Positions 1-12,671 of a DNA stretch of 64,000 bases are shown here, piece by piece. The DNA comes from Hansfordia pulvinata (Eukaryota; Ascomycota; Sordariomycetes; Xylariales), in contig BJKQ01000011.1 in assembly GCA_006538405.1 (NCBI GenBank), positions 993,501-1,057,500 on the forward strand. The letters run 5' to 3'. The stretch's first letter is position 1; each line of letters starts with the position of its first letter. Under the pieces are notes generated by a model. It did no database searches and was not told the origin of the DNA. It saw nothing but the letters and a program-made list of their open reading frames with translations. The position numbers were made by a program, and so were the translations under genes.

Positions 1-299
1 CTTGCTCCTGGCGTCGTCATAACTCGTCTTCAATGTTCGACTGGGTCAAAAGGCGCAAACCACTTGATCGGTTTTCAACGACGACAAAAAAATTAAAGGA
101 AAGAATGAAGGAAAATTGAAACCAGAGCGGGCGCAAGGAAGAGAGGCGAACAATGCAAGATGGTGTCGCTATGAGGCACCAACCAGTGGATCCTATCAGG
201 GACAAGCGTAGTAAAGTTGCTCTTAACCGCGGCGAGACCAGTCATAGCGAATTATGGAACCAATGGCTGCAAAAACAGAGTTTGACACTGTGCGTTTGC

Positions 300-3200
300 T
301 TAATCGTCCTCTGCCTTGTCGCCACGGTTCAGGCGCTCGCCAAACTTCCTCTTGCCCACACGGGTCTCGTAATGAGGCGCCGCAGTCTGGACATCCTGCA
401 TGACGGACTCGATGGCGTTGCGCGTTTTATTGCGGTAGCAATCCACTGGTGGCGTCCGTATCAGAGAGTGCTCAGCAAGATATTAGGGTGGGGAACTCAC
501 ATGCTCTCTGCAGGAAAACAGTCCTGCCGGCAAAGACCCTGCTCTGGAGCCAAGCCATGCGGTAGCCGAGGTCGTTCAGACGGACCTCACTGCCACGAGA
601 GGTCTTGCGAAGCCGCGGCACGGCGACCTCGCCGTTGTGGCCATCAGACAAGGGGACCTTTACCATGGACGTCTCACGCGACGCGGACCCGCGCGCACCA
701 GGAGCGCGGCCGCCCTCGACCTCAACACCGTCATCGAAGTCTTCCTGGAAGAAGCGACTCCCCGTAGCGCTAGGAGGAGGGCTCTGCATCTCGCGCGGGA
801 AGTAGCTCCGAGGGAAGACGGAGGCGCTCTTGCGGAAAGAGTCGGGAATCTCCTTAGTATTGACGCCCTCCAGGGTGACACGAACGCGGAGACGGCACTG
901 GCGCTTGGAGTCCTCGACGAGGATGAACTTGCGCTTCTTGGCTTCGGGGATGTCAGGGAAGAGGCCTTCAGCAACGGCATCGTCGTTGTCGTCGAGGCTG
1001 GACCTCCGACCCGCGGCGATAGGACCCTGGGAGGCACCCATGCCACCATGCATGGGGGGCATGCCCGTGGGGGCCGAGTGGCTACCGGGGTACTGCTGAG
1101 GGTAATCCGCAAAGACATGGGACTGACGGACATCGCCCGGGGTGGCGGACGGGGGTCCCGAAGGAGCCTGGTGGTGATGGTGTTGCCCCTCACCCATGTA
1201 GTTATCGCCCCCTGTACACGGCTACACGTCAGCATGGGATTCTGGAATATGTATAGGTAGACTTATGAAGATGATGATGCATGGGTGGTATTTGCAGCTG
1301 GGCAATCAAGTACAAAATGTGTAGTGACAGGCTCCTGCGAGTGCTTGTGTATGTGTATGTGTAAAAAGTGTTTTGTGCAGGATGCAAATGCAGCTTTCCC
1401 AGCTCAAAATCAAACACGCGTCGAGATACACCATTCCCGAAAAAAAAGAGCCCCCAAATCCCCGAATGGGGCGAGGCAGCGAGTAATGTACATGCCAGCA
1501 ATTCCCAGTAGCAAAAACTTCCCATTTCCGTCCCTTTTTGCGCCGGCGACCCATCGTCGCATGTAGAACAAGACAAAGTACCTGGCCCGTACCAAGAAAA
1601 AAAATGGAACAGCGACGACATACAAGAGTGGTATATAAAAGAAGACGAATGGTATCTCGACAACAGGACACAACACTAATTTGACAACGGAGAGGTGATG
1701 GCAAATCACATCTGGTGATGGGGGAACATACCGACTTCCTCACCGGCGCCGCCCTCGTGGGCGTGGTGGTGGTGCATCGGGCCACCCATGCTGCCCATGC
1801 CGGGCTTGCCCATGGGGGCTCCACTGCCGGGGCCCATGGCACCGGGGGGCGGGATGCCGCCGGCACCGTTGGGGCCGGGCATGTGTGACGGCTGCGGCGT
1901 GTGTACCGACTTGCGGTTCGTCATCTTGGCCATTCTGCGGACGCGGCGGCTTCGGAGTCTGGGGTCCTGGTTGCTGTTGCGCCAACTGTCGACGGCTCTC
2001 TGTATGAGGCCTCGCTTGCCGCGGAGGCAGGGGTTGAGCTGGGCCAGGGCCCAGCCGACCGTGTTGCACTCTGTCTCGTACTGCAGACGGTTGCCGCGAT
2101 ATTGGTCCTTGGCGCAGCATGCCCTCGGGTAGACGCAGTTCTCCGTCCGGAAGTCGCTGGGCAGCTCGTCCGTGCTGACGGACTCGACGTCGCAACGAAT
2201 CGTGTACTCCATCTTGACCCTGTCGCGGGAATACTCGAACGCGATCCACTGGACACCGTTGCCGTCTTGGCGAACGACGAGCGGGGTCGTGGCGGGGATG
2301 GGGCCGGGTGCGGCGTTGTTGTTGATCCCAGGGGGCGCGGAGCCGGTCGGGGTAGTGAGTTGGCCGCCGTTCTGGCCGGGCTGCGGGGTACCCATGGACG
2401 GAGGGCGCTGCTGCATGGACGAGGGCATCTGAGGCTCCATCTTGGTGTGGCGAGGGCTGCCAGTCATGCCGGCGGGGGAGTGCTGGCTGGAGTGCTGGGA
2501 CATCTGGCTGTGGCCATGCGCGCCGTGGTGCGGCATCATAAGACTGGGCTGCGAGGGCATGGATTGGTGGGGCTGGGGAGCGTGCGCCTGGTACGACTGC
2601 GGCGCAGCTTGGGCAGCCATTGACTGGTAGGGAGCTTGCTGGCCATGGTAGTACATGGACTGTTGATGGTGCAGTTGTGTCGGCTGCTGGGCGTAGATGC
2701 TGCGCTGGTTGTCATGGCCTGAGGGAGAAGGAACGGACGAGGGCGAGGCGGACTGGGGCGTATGATATGTCATGGGCGGGTAGGGGTGACGGGGCATTTG
2801 CGCTGCGGCCATCATCTCGGGCGTTTCTGTGTAGCTTCGTGTCAGTCCGCGAATGGAGGCACGTGAGCGTAGTTATGAGGCGGCAGCGGCGGGGGTTACC
2901 GCGGACGTCGTCACTTGTGCATCGCCAGAGAGCGCGTTGCGGCGCGCGGCATGAGCTTGCGGCGGGCGGGTTGCCCATGTCGCGCGTGCTGCGCCCTGCG
3001 GGTTGCGCGCGCGTGGGGAGCCGGGCCAGGGGTGGGAGATGTGTGAGACAGGGACGGACGTACCTGCGGAGGAGTATCCGCTTGTCGAGGCTGGCGCCGC
3101 GGTGTAAGAGCTCTGGTGAGCGTAGTAGGGGAGATCCTGCTGAGAGGAGTGACTGTGGTTCGAAGCCGGATAACCCGCCTGGATGGAGTGGCTGGACGAG

Positions 3201-3364
3201 TAGCTGGAGGGGTGCTGCGACTGAGCGCTTGACGGCTGGTGGTGAGGCTGCTGGTGTTGCGGCTGCTGGTGCTGTTGGTGAACCACACTCGGAGGCCGGG
3301 GCTGGTGCAGCGAGGGCGCCGGAGCCGTCGAAGGGTGGGGATGCTGTTGCATAGAGACGACCAT
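300..3364 (-). CDS. medA: MedA-family developmental regulator (four exons, 750 aa)
   Basis: Predicted nuclear regulator of asexual development, homologous to Aspergillus MedA, Neurospora ACON-3 and Fusarium REN1. Exons on the minus strand are 3364-3064, 2826-1732, 1211-501 and 445-300. Every junction is GT-AG and keeps phase, giving 750 residues. Residues 1-290 are low-complexity Gln/His/Ser/Pro. The conserved first block lies at about 292-405 (GVQWIAFEYSRDRVKMEYT, then CNTVGWALAQLNPCLRGKRG). A second conserved block in exon 3 (from about residue 555, KKRKFILVEDSKRQCRLRVR) runs to the C-terminus, which ends HYETRVGKRKFGERLNRGDK. These two blocks identify the family; I see no classical DNA-binding fold. 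Intron 2 (520 nt) is long for a fungus and intron 1 is 237 nt. The start was chosen at the first ATG of an open frame that splices in phase. No frame break was seen. Confidence 0.78.
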
Positions 3365-3517
3365 TAGTGCGAACTCTAAAACCGATGCTTATAGCCAGAC
3401 AATGGCAATCAGTGCAAACGCAGGTCGCAGAGCAGAGCAGGGCAGAAGCAGGGCGGCGCAAGGCGGCGCAAGGTACGGCGGGCGAAGAACGCGTTTAATG
3501 TCTAACGATTGCCTGCT

Positions 3518-3570
3518 GCGCGATGCGATGCGGTGCGGTGCGGTGCGATGCGATGCGTTGCGGTGCGTTG
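3518..3570. repeat. Imperfect TGCGG/TGCGA pentanucleotide array
   Basis: About ten tandem pentamers alternate between TGCGA, TGCGG and TGCGT, about 150 nt upstream of the medA start. This is read directly from the sequence. Function is unknown; it may simply be a microsatellite. Confidence 0.85.
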
Positions 3571-4726
3571 CTCAAGTAGCCTGTCCCCGTGTGCGAGCGG
3601 TAGGGTCCAAGTCCAATCCCAGGTCGGCCCCTGGATGCTGATTGCAGATGACGAGGGGTGGGAGGGATGGGCTCGGCTCAGGCTGCGGTGACGAGGGGGT
3701 TGCGACAGGATGGGGATGCGACCAGGGACGCTTGCAGTGGTCGGCGGCGGCGGCGGCGGGATGCGGGTAGAAGGGGAAAAAGAAAAGAGAGGCAGTACCA
3801 GGGGAGTGTTCACCACGGGACAGATGCTTGCTCCTTTATGTTGGAGGCGAGAGCAGAGCCGGGGGTTGGAAATCACGAATGGCCAGATGCTTGCCGGGCT
3901 CTGGGGAGAGGACCGGGTTGGCTGGCAGAAGTGGGCGGGCAGTCGATGGGGCGGTTGACTGGGGGTGGTGGACGACCGACTGATCTGAGATGCTGCTGAG
4001 TCTTTGCCGGGTGTGTATGTATGTGTGTGTAGGTAGTAGAAGCGCGGCTGTTGCTGCTGCTGCTGGCAAGGAGGCAAGGCAAGGAGGCAAGCTGGTTGAC
4101 CGGCTGGCAGGCAGACAAGGTATGGATGTAATAAAGTGGAAGAGAGTGATCTGAAGGGAGGTAGATACTGGGTAGGGGGGCACGATGAATGGAGACGGCC
4201 GACAGGGGCGCGGATGAGAGAATTTAATAAAGTGACAAGATGGTGAGAGGAGATCGGAGCGAGGGTGGGAGCAGGGTCGGTGATATGTATTCCATCAGCG
4301 ATACCAGCAGCCAGCTTCCCACCAGGACGAAAAGTAGCAGCAGCAGACGCAACAGCAGCATCAGCAAGCCGCGCGCCACGCCCAGCCAGTGAGTGAATGA
4401 GGTGCGTGAGCGCCGTCTTCAACATCTGCCCGGCCCACGAGCCAATGCGTTTGGGCAACAGCCAGAGAAAAACCGGGGCAGCCAGCAGGGCGCGTTGGAC
4501 TTGGACTTGGACGCCCGCACGCCCGCCGGCTCGTGGTGGACGGGCCAGGTAGGGGTACCAAGACAATGCTGGCCGCGCTGGGCTAGCGCTCTCGTACCTC
4601 CCCAAGGGCCCTGCGGCCCCCGCCGCGGATAATAAGAGGAACGGTATCGATGCCTCTCTCGACCCATGGCAAAGAGGGACGTGCAATGCCTGGAAAGCAG
4701 CAGAAATTGGAGATGTCGAGGAAGGA

Positions 4727-4744
4727 GGGGGGGGGGGGGGGGGG
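4727..4744. repeat. Poly-G tract (18 G)
   Basis: An uninterrupted run of 18 G on the plus strand in the medA upstream region. It is one of at least eight G/C homopolymers of 13 nt or more in the window, all outside exons. Confidence 0.9.
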
Positions 4745-5612
4745 CGTGCATGTACGGGTACCGGAGGCTAGACTGCTAGCGTATCGAAGACGAAGGGGGA
4801 GGGGTGCGATCAGGTGGGATTTGGGGGGGTGGGCGGCGAAGGGCGTGCAGACAGCAGCTCTAGAGGAAAACCGGGGCATGCATGGGAGAAACGTGACAAG
4901 GTGCTAAGCAGGGGCTGATGCAGCTTAGATGAGGTGGCCAATGGCCGTTCCGCGGTGGGGGGCATGGGCTCTTGGTGCCCAATCAGTCCTGGCGCTGCCT
5001 CGACGCCAGCCAACCGAGCATCGACAGACCACGAGAGCCTCTGGCGAGACCCCCAGGGCCTCCAGGCGGTGTACCCCTACTTGGCTACCGTTCTTTGGCC
5101 TCGGTCCGTATCGGTACTCGTCTCTGGTGGTCTTCGTTCTGCTTGGGGGTACCTGTACCCCGTCTGCCCAGCTTGCCGAGAATTGGCGGCACGTGTGGGA
5201 GATGGAGAGCCTGCACTTACGGATACTTCTTCCATCTTCACGTAGCCCGAGATAGGTTCTTCCATCTTCACTTAGATAGGTAGGTAGGTGCTTGTTGAGT
5301 GCTCCTCCAGCTGCCTCGAGGGCCTAATGGTTGCTTGTTCGATGAGAATTTGTGTTCATATGGCTGAGGTGTCCGATCTTTACGAGTACTTGTCGACGAC
5401 AGGAGGAGCTGGTGTAAAGAAAATCGAGGTATTGAACACGGCCACGCAGGGACGCAAGCAACGGCAGAAGATGCGGGCGATGATATTGGACGGGAACGAG
5501 AGCCTGGTAGGTACTCGATTGGATGGATATCGCGTCGAAGTACCTACGAGCAACGTGATGCCGGTACCGACTACGTTGGCTTCGCGTGCATTCTCCGGGC
5601 AGGCAGCCACGG

Positions 5613-5642
5613 CACACACACAAACACACACACACACACACA
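5613..5642. repeat. CA dinucleotide repeat
   Basis: An almost perfect (CA)n tract with one AA interruption. It is a plain microsatellite in the gene-poor region. Confidence 0.85.
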
Positions 5643-8048
5643 TACAGCTTTGGAGATCCACGCCCATCCATCACCGAGGGATAAGGACGGAAGGGTAGAC
5701 AGCATCGATGGCGACAATGATTAGCATTAGGCAGGCAGGTATCTACCTCGATCTGTGCCTCACCACCTAACCTCCATCTGCCCTGCCGTGCCCGCCCGGC
5801 ACAAGCTGGCTGGCGCGACTGGGGAGGTGGGCCATCGGACCGTCCTATCCTAAACGCGGGCAGGTACCCCGTACCTCTGGGGAGGGGCGGGTGAGCCGTG
5901 GTGTGGTGGCGACGACAACGGCGACCGGGGTGCGGCTTTTGGGCTCTCGGCAGCCCGTGGGTGGGCGAGTGGGCCGGCAGGACGGTGGACGGCGAACGGG
6001 GGATTAGTAGGGACTGCCCATGGGACTGGGGACCGGACCGCAGACTGGCTGGACCTGGCCTCGCTACGGCGATGAAGTAATCCGTGCCTTGCGGCGCCTC
6101 CCTCGCACTCTGGGATTGCTTGGCTTTAGGTAAAGGCGTGTCGAGCGCGGGATCACGCTGCCGACGGACGCGAGGACAACGTCGATCGAAACTCGAGGAT
6201 GGGTGGCGGCCGCGTGCTTTGAGTCCCATGTTGCTGAGCAGCCCTCCATGGTTTTCAACCCGATCAAGAATTCTCCAGTAGCCTGAGAAGGCGCCAAGGT
6301 ACGGGTACAAGCACACCTTGTGAGGTGCCGGCTGGAGTCGATGATTGGCGCATTGGCAGCCCCGCTCCCTGGCCCAACGGGGCCCACCGCCCAGTCCTCC
6401 CACCAACAAGCAGACCAAGCTGCCAGTTTGATCACTCAGGCGAGCAATCTATCCATCAGTCGCCCATTCAAGCAGGCAAGCCGGTTGATAGAAAGCGGTA
6501 AGATGTTCAGCGTGCGTGCGATACTTGCGCGGGTGTCTTCGAAGTTGGTGGGCTGCTGTTACTGCTGGCGGCAAGTTGTGATGGTGGGAAGGTGCAAAGA
6601 GGCTTTGGCGCCAGTGGAAGCTTGCGCCGACTCTACCTACGACGTGAGTACTGTACTCAACGTTAGGCAGGTAGGCGAGGTATCTACCTGCCGCAAGGCA
6701 TCTCGACCGACACCTCAGGTGCCCTAGCCTTACGTGCGTGTACCGTATGGATGCCGTTGCACTCGCGCGAGTCCTCTCCAGAGGCACGAGAGAGAGAGGG
6801 TGTACGAGTACGAGAGTTCTGCAGGGCTACTGCCGACTGTCTCGCGCCCACGCGCGGCTGGTTCCCCCTCCCCCCCCCCCCCCCACTTGGGAGCCGGGAA
6901 AGCAGCCAGACCCAGACGCGCCAGGCCATCCGCGCGGTGCTGTAAGCGACCCTTTTCGAACGCGAGACAGACCCTGCCCCTAGTTCAAGACACACAGCAC
7001 ATGGCATGGCCTTTAGGGCGGGCATACTCGTAGTGAAGAAGGATGGCGCGCAGCAGGGCCGTCTTCTAGTCGACGAGTCAACATGCTAATTCATCAGCAC
7101 CACCACATACCGTATGTACTCGTGTACCCGTACGCACACTCGTGCGCAGTTACCGAAGGGCTTGGTAAGCTGGGCGCAGACACAGGGCAGCGCGATGAAC
7201 AATCATGTACTCGTACATGTACCTCGTACCATTCACATCACGCTCATATCCGAACAGTGCGGTGCAGTGCAGTCCAGCGCCGCCCTGCCCAGCCCAGGGT
7301 AGTACCGAGATACCTGCTGAGCGGCCCCACCAACGCGTGGCCAGCCCCAGTCACCTGTGAAACGCTTGTCCCTCCCCTGCAATTCCGCACGCAGTTCTAC
7401 CGGGCAGGAGACTGCGAGAGCGTGCTCGGCTGATGCCAGTCGCGTACTCGGTACCGGTGCAGATACCGCTGGACGGACGGTGCGTGTCGCGGGCGCGTCG
7501 AACGAGGGCCCCGCGACTCTGGATGTCAAAGAACCCCTCCGCGCTCCAGACTGCGTTGCGGTACTCGTACGCTGCTCAGGAGGCGACATGTAGGCACGAG
7601 TACTCGTACTTGCAGCTGTCCTTTCGGTGAACTGCAATGATACAGTGCATTCAGCTTGGGGTGCCAGAGTTGGTGGCCAAAAGTGAATGGCAACGCCAGA
7701 CGAAGGCTCGCCGACGAGGGGTGTATTCACGCATGGTTTTGCCGCATCGCTGCCAGCTTCAGCTATAGCCGGACTCCTGTTCGCCTCGATCCTGCAGCAG
7801 TTCGCGTGGCCTTTGCTGGGCCTCTTCATTCATCATTCGTCACTCTCGCGAGGCTGAAATGGGGCACATTCCAGCCCACTGCCGCCTATCCGTGAAAAGA
7901 AAGAGAGAGGGAGAGAAAATAAAGACGCGGAACCATGCAAACCGTTCCTCCCAGAGGCATGCTGGGCAAAAGCTCCCCACCCCCATCTCAGCCTCAGCGG
8001 GGACAGGTATACAGTGAGAGGAATGAAGAGGACAGGGACAGAGACAGA

Positions 8049-8090
8049 CTCTCTCTCTCTCTCTTTCGCGCGCGCGCGCGCGCGCTCTCG
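8049..8090. repeat. CT tract followed by alternating GC tract
   Basis: About 16 nt of (CT)n followed by about 20 nt of alternating G and C. Alternating GC of this length is a candidate left-handed (Z) DNA segment, by inference from composition only. Confidence 0.8.
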
Positions 8091-10070
8091 CTGGCTCAAT
8101 TCAGTCACTCTCTACCCGAGACAAGCAATGATCCATGACAGCCAGGCGGAGGCGGAGGGGGCGGCGGCGGCGGCAACGGCGGTCGGCGAGTGGGAACTCT
8201 CCCACGCGGCGACGCTCATCTCGGCGCCGCCGTTGCGAAATGCCACGCGTTTGCCCCTCTCCCCCCCCTGCCCCTTGTAACAAGGCTCACGCACGGGATG
8301 AATTGGATGGGGCTGGGTTCGGACTGGCGGGGCCGGTTCAATCAGAAGAGAGGTGTTGCCCGTGCTCTCGCCCTCTCTATCTCTCGCTGTATTATCTCGC
8401 CCTCTCTTTCTTTCTTTCTCTATTGTCTCTCTACGACACGGGGACCCGCTCTTTGGGCACACGGTGTGCGGACGTTGCTCGTCTCCTATCGGGGTGTGGG
8501 ACAGACAGACAACAAACTCCGTACGGTGCGGTACCGTGCGGTACGGTACGGGGCTGGGACGCCTATTCGAGGTATACTCGTACGGATACCACCCTCGTCG
8601 TTACTCGTAACGGCTCCCGTACCACGGAGAATGGGATCGCTTTTGGGAATTGCGCCGATGCTCTGGGTGCACGGCTGCACGTCGCAGTGTTCTTTGTGCC
8701 CTCCCCCCCTGCTCTTCTGCCCGGCATACGAGTGTACCTGTCCGCCTCAGTAACTACGTCGTGGTGACGTCGAAAGTTGCGCGGCGCGAGGGCATTGCCA
8801 CATGTCCTCTTGTGGACACAAAAAACGCTTTATCTGGCGGCTCAATCGAGTGGTCTATCCGCACGATAATGGAAAACAGCGCCGTGGTAATTACCTGCTC
8901 GTGCTACTCAAGCCGCGAGTCTACTACAATTGGGTACACGGGTACTCGTACTCGAGCTAGGTTGGTAGTGATCCGATCAAAGCACAGAGCAGAGGTTGGT
9001 CGCCATATCAGGGGCCATCGCCACCATTGACATTGCCCACTCGTGTGCTCCTCGCCATGCAGGAAGGAAGAAAGCACGGATAACCCATGCTAATAATAAG
9101 AGTGCTCGTACGAGTCACTATAGTACTCATAACATGAATAGAGGTGAGCAGAGTACTCGTAGACGCACGAATCCGCAGGATTCCGTGGGTGGTGGGTGGT
9201 GGGTGGTGCATGTAGAGCTGACCGCATGATGAGAGAAAGATGAGCGGGGGCCGCTTGCTCGTAGACCGACGGGTACGGCTGCCTTGCTTGCGGGGCCTTT
9301 GCTCACATATTGGGTTCAATATGTACGGATATGTGCCTGTATGCTGTTCTTTTTTTTTTTCTCTCTCTCTCTTTCATTAATACCTAGGTAATAACGCAGT
9401 CCCGCCGCGTTATGGGCCCACGAGTCCTCGTAATCGTTGCGCCCGCGTGAGATACGAGTATTGTGTGGCCCTCTGGCTCCTCCTCCAGCTCTCCACTTGT
9501 CGCTGCGACTATTTGTGTGTGCCAGGCGTGTGCGTGTGCGTGTGCGTGTGCGTGTGCGTGCGCCGGGCATTCTCCGTGGGCGCAGCTCAGGAACAAAGAG
9601 CAGCTCATGATCAGAAGGGGGCGTGTGGTATACTCGCACTCGAAAGGCAACAAGCGCCAAGCTTCCCTCACCCCCAAAAGTCAAGACAGGACGGCTTTTG
9701 CGTCGCCTCGCCCCTCGTGCTCGTCGTCTTTTTAGTGCTCGTCCTACCTTTTACCTGACCTTACGCACGCTGCAAACGCGCTTAGCAGCAGCAGCTCGGA
9801 CACTGACCAATCAGCATCGTGAAGAAGGAGGGAAGACGGAGCTAGAAGGCGATGGGGATTTTCTCTAGTGAAGGGTGTGTTTGGTGCCTCGGCCTGCCTC
9901 GAGCTTCTTGATCCCATTTGGATCTTCTTTTCCATTTTTTCACGTTGGCCCGCGGTCCGTCGCGGGTGCGTGCTCGCTAGTCCGCGCCTGTTAACTTATT
10001 AGCGGCAGGCCATCCGGACATGACACCCGGTAATAACGAGAGCAAGGAGAACGCGCAGCCATCCTTCCTC

Positions 10071-10115
10071 CGTTCGCTCGTTCGTTCGTTCGTTTGTTTG
10101 CTCGTTCGTTCGTTG
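10071..10115. repeat. CGTT tetranucleotide array
   Basis: Imperfect tandem CGTT units with a few single-base substitutions, read directly. No gene lies nearby. Confidence 0.8.
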
Positions 10116-12650
10116 TGGTGACTACATCCGTGAACTCCCTCCGTGCGCTGCGCACGGGATCGAAAAGCCTCCCCGCGGAGTCGGGGCAGACGTATGGTCC
10201 GTGTATACTGTCAAACCGGGGGGGAGGGGAGGGGGATGAGGCAATCCCAGTTCTCGTCGGGGATTTCAACGTGGCCGCCCTGGCCTGTCAAAGTCCCCGC
10301 GTGGAAGAGATGATAGAGGGAGAGAGAGAGAGGGCGTGCAAGGGAGCGAAACCATAGCGACCAATTCTTTCGCGGCTGCACGTTTCCTAGGGCTCGGACT
10401 CTTTGACGTGTGCGCTCGCTCCTTGCCCGCGCCCGCGCCCGCCGGGGGCTCTCCATCCATCCATCCATGAACCCCGCCCGTTGGGTTTCTCTATTAGAGC
10501 GCCATCCCGCGTTCGTGGCCCCAAAAGCCGTTGCCCTGGGAAGGATTCTCCCGTGGCGCCGGCGGCCCCTTCTGACATCAACGGGGTTCCCTCTAGATCT
10601 CAATTCGGAGTAGGCACACAAGCCAGGCCAAGCCCGTTTCCACGAGATGCCGACACCAAGACCCCTGTCGGCCCGGCAAGGTTGAGGCCTGTCAGAGGCA
10701 GAGACTGGAGATCGAGCCGGGTTTGGCTGGCTGGCTGGCAGGTCGCCGGTCTGTGGCCATCGACCGGCGCCCCTGGGCCGCGCCGAGTACTCGTACCTGT
10801 ATACTCGTAGAGCAGAAGGGACCAGGCGCGCGAGGGGGGGCGTGCAGCTTGCACTGACACGACACTAGAGGGAGAAGGGGGGGAAAAGAAAAGAAAAAGG
10901 AGTCCGAGGTGAACTCATGATGGCGCTAACAAGCCGCCACCAGTGCAGCGCAGTGCAGCGCAGTGCAGCCGCCGTCTCTCCTGTCTGTGGCCCTGCTCCG
11001 GAATAACCCCCAGACCTTGAGCCCACGAGTTCTCGCACGAGTGAGAGGCAGAGCCCACGGACCCAGGGTGCGTGATAGCGCGAGTATGGCAGACACACAG
11101 GCTACAGCCCTAGCACCTCTCCGCACCTCGACCCAATCTCACCACTGCACAACATTGGGGCCGTTAGGGGGCGCGCGGAAGCCAAGGGTTCTGCGGTTCC
11201 TCCTCGCCCCCCCCCCCCCCAGTCGGTACCGAATCCTTCCTGCCCAGCCAGGATCTTGCCTCCCCAAGTCGAGCCCACCAAGAGCCGTCTTGTCTTTGCT
11301 GCCTTCACTCCCCCGTCTCTCGCACACAGCCCCCTCGAGCTAACTTATTAGCAACTCGGGAGCTAAGGAATCTGGCAGTCGTCTGGTCTCTCTCTCTCTC
11401 TTTTCTGTATCTTTGAGCCGCACGCGCCAGCCCCCAACTCCTCTTCCTCCTCTACGGGCGTACGAGTGCGCGCGCACAGCCACAGGGTGGGCGCCGGATA
11501 CCTGCAACCACGTCCCAGCCAGATCGGATCGCGCTCCTGCGAACCGAACCGAAAGCCCACCTTGAAAGCCGGCGAGGGGTGGATGAAGAGCGGGGGCGGC
11601 CCCCGTGCGCAGGTTGATGCGGTTGCTTTGGTGCTGCTGACGGGCGGAACTTGCCATGGAGTGGGCGATGGCCACGACGCCTCTTCCTCATCACACTGGA
11701 CAGTGAGAGGGCTGCGCTGTGCAAGATGTCTGTGGTCGTCGTGCTTTTCACAGGCTCTCCTCTCTCTCTCTCTCTCCCTCACCTGCGTGCCAAAATTAGC
11801 ATCCCCGGCGGACGTGTTGCCCGGATTCGGCAGCCCCGGCGGGCTGGGTTGCGCCGCGTTTCCGTCTGTCTGGCGCTCCCCCTCCCCCCCCCCCCCAGTC
11901 CGCCTGTCTCCGTCTCTCTCCGCCTGCAGGTGATACCACAACGATCAGCTATCCATATGAGCACGGATGACTACGAGTACGTATGGCCGACACGTGCTCG
12001 TAAGGGCCGAGGCGGGGAGGGGGGCTGCTGGCAAATCACTCCCCATCGCGGTACGACTTGGTAGGCGTGTGCTGTCTGCTTCTGGGCAGTGGGCCCGCCT
12101 CGAGGTTCCGGTGCGTTGCGTTGCGCCGCGCCGAGAGTGCGAGGAAAATGATGCCGCGCCTCTCTTCCACTGTCTGGCAGCACACCCGGCACACTACTGT
12201 CGCGCTCTCCCTCGCTCGCCTTTCTCTGCCCGCGCCTGTGCACCGCTGCGGCGTGACGAACGTTGGTCTCTCAACTTGCGGGATGGCGCGGGCGCCCAAT
12301 CGCCAGCGAAGACCACCGCTGACCAATGCTTACGGATATCCATATCGTCGCCAGCCGCCTTCCGGACACGCCCGTCCCAAGGGGCAACCCGACCGTCGTG
12401 CCGCGCCAGCCACCGAGTGACGTACTCATACCTCGGAGCAGCCAGCTCTCGCTCGCCCTCGGGTCCGTGGCGCCGCCGCCGCGCAATGGGGGAAATGGGA
12501 CGGTTCTCTGCGCTGCGTGAAGGTCGCGCTGCGTGGCATCCAACTTGTTGCGACGCTAATCTGCTACTGCTGTGCCGTGTTGTTCAGTGGTGCATTGCCT
12601 TGTCTGTGTGACCCGACGTGTGTGGCGCCGGTGGGGTTATTTCAATCCCG

Positions 12651-12671
12651 CCCCCCCCCCCCCCCCCCCCC
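12651..12671. repeat. Poly-C tract (21 C)
   Basis: An uninterrupted run of 21 C, equal longest with the poly-G run in the FAD monooxygenase intron (31496-31516). Runs like this sit uneasily with the one-base losses in short G/C runs inside genes, because long runs usually collapse first in noisy reads. Confidence 0.9.

Larger units (their letters stand above)
3365..5300. other. Upstream region of medA, no gene seen
   Basis: This is the likely promoter and leader region of medA, which reads leftward. The minus strand of 3740-3800 and 4150-4260 is CT-rich, as is common just upstream of fungal genes. It holds a TGCGG/TGCGA pentamer array (3518-3570), TG/TATG steps at 4011-4035 and an 18-G run (4727-4744). 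A 394-codon open frame on the minus strand (3502-4686) is proline/serine low complexity with no recognisable domain, and I treat it as chance. Confidence 0.5.
5301..9400. other. Non-coding stretch with a dense TACTCGTA motif cluster
   Basis: No gene seen. Contents: a CA repeat (5613-5642), a 15-C run (6870-6884) and a CT tract running into a GC-alternating tract (8049-8090). At least ten TACTCGTA/TACGAGTA-type sites lie between 6800 and 9160, including the palindrome ACGAGTACTCGT at 7596-7607 and CTCGTACGAG at 9105-9114. Open frames of up to about 210 codons occur on both strands, but none shows domains, biased codon use or credible splice partners. Confidence 0.5.

Noticed and set aside
3502..4686. 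394-codon open frame on the minus strand upstream of medA
   Set aside because: Ser/Pro/Arg low complexity made by CT-rich DNA, with no domain and no codon bias. More likely promoter or leader of medA.
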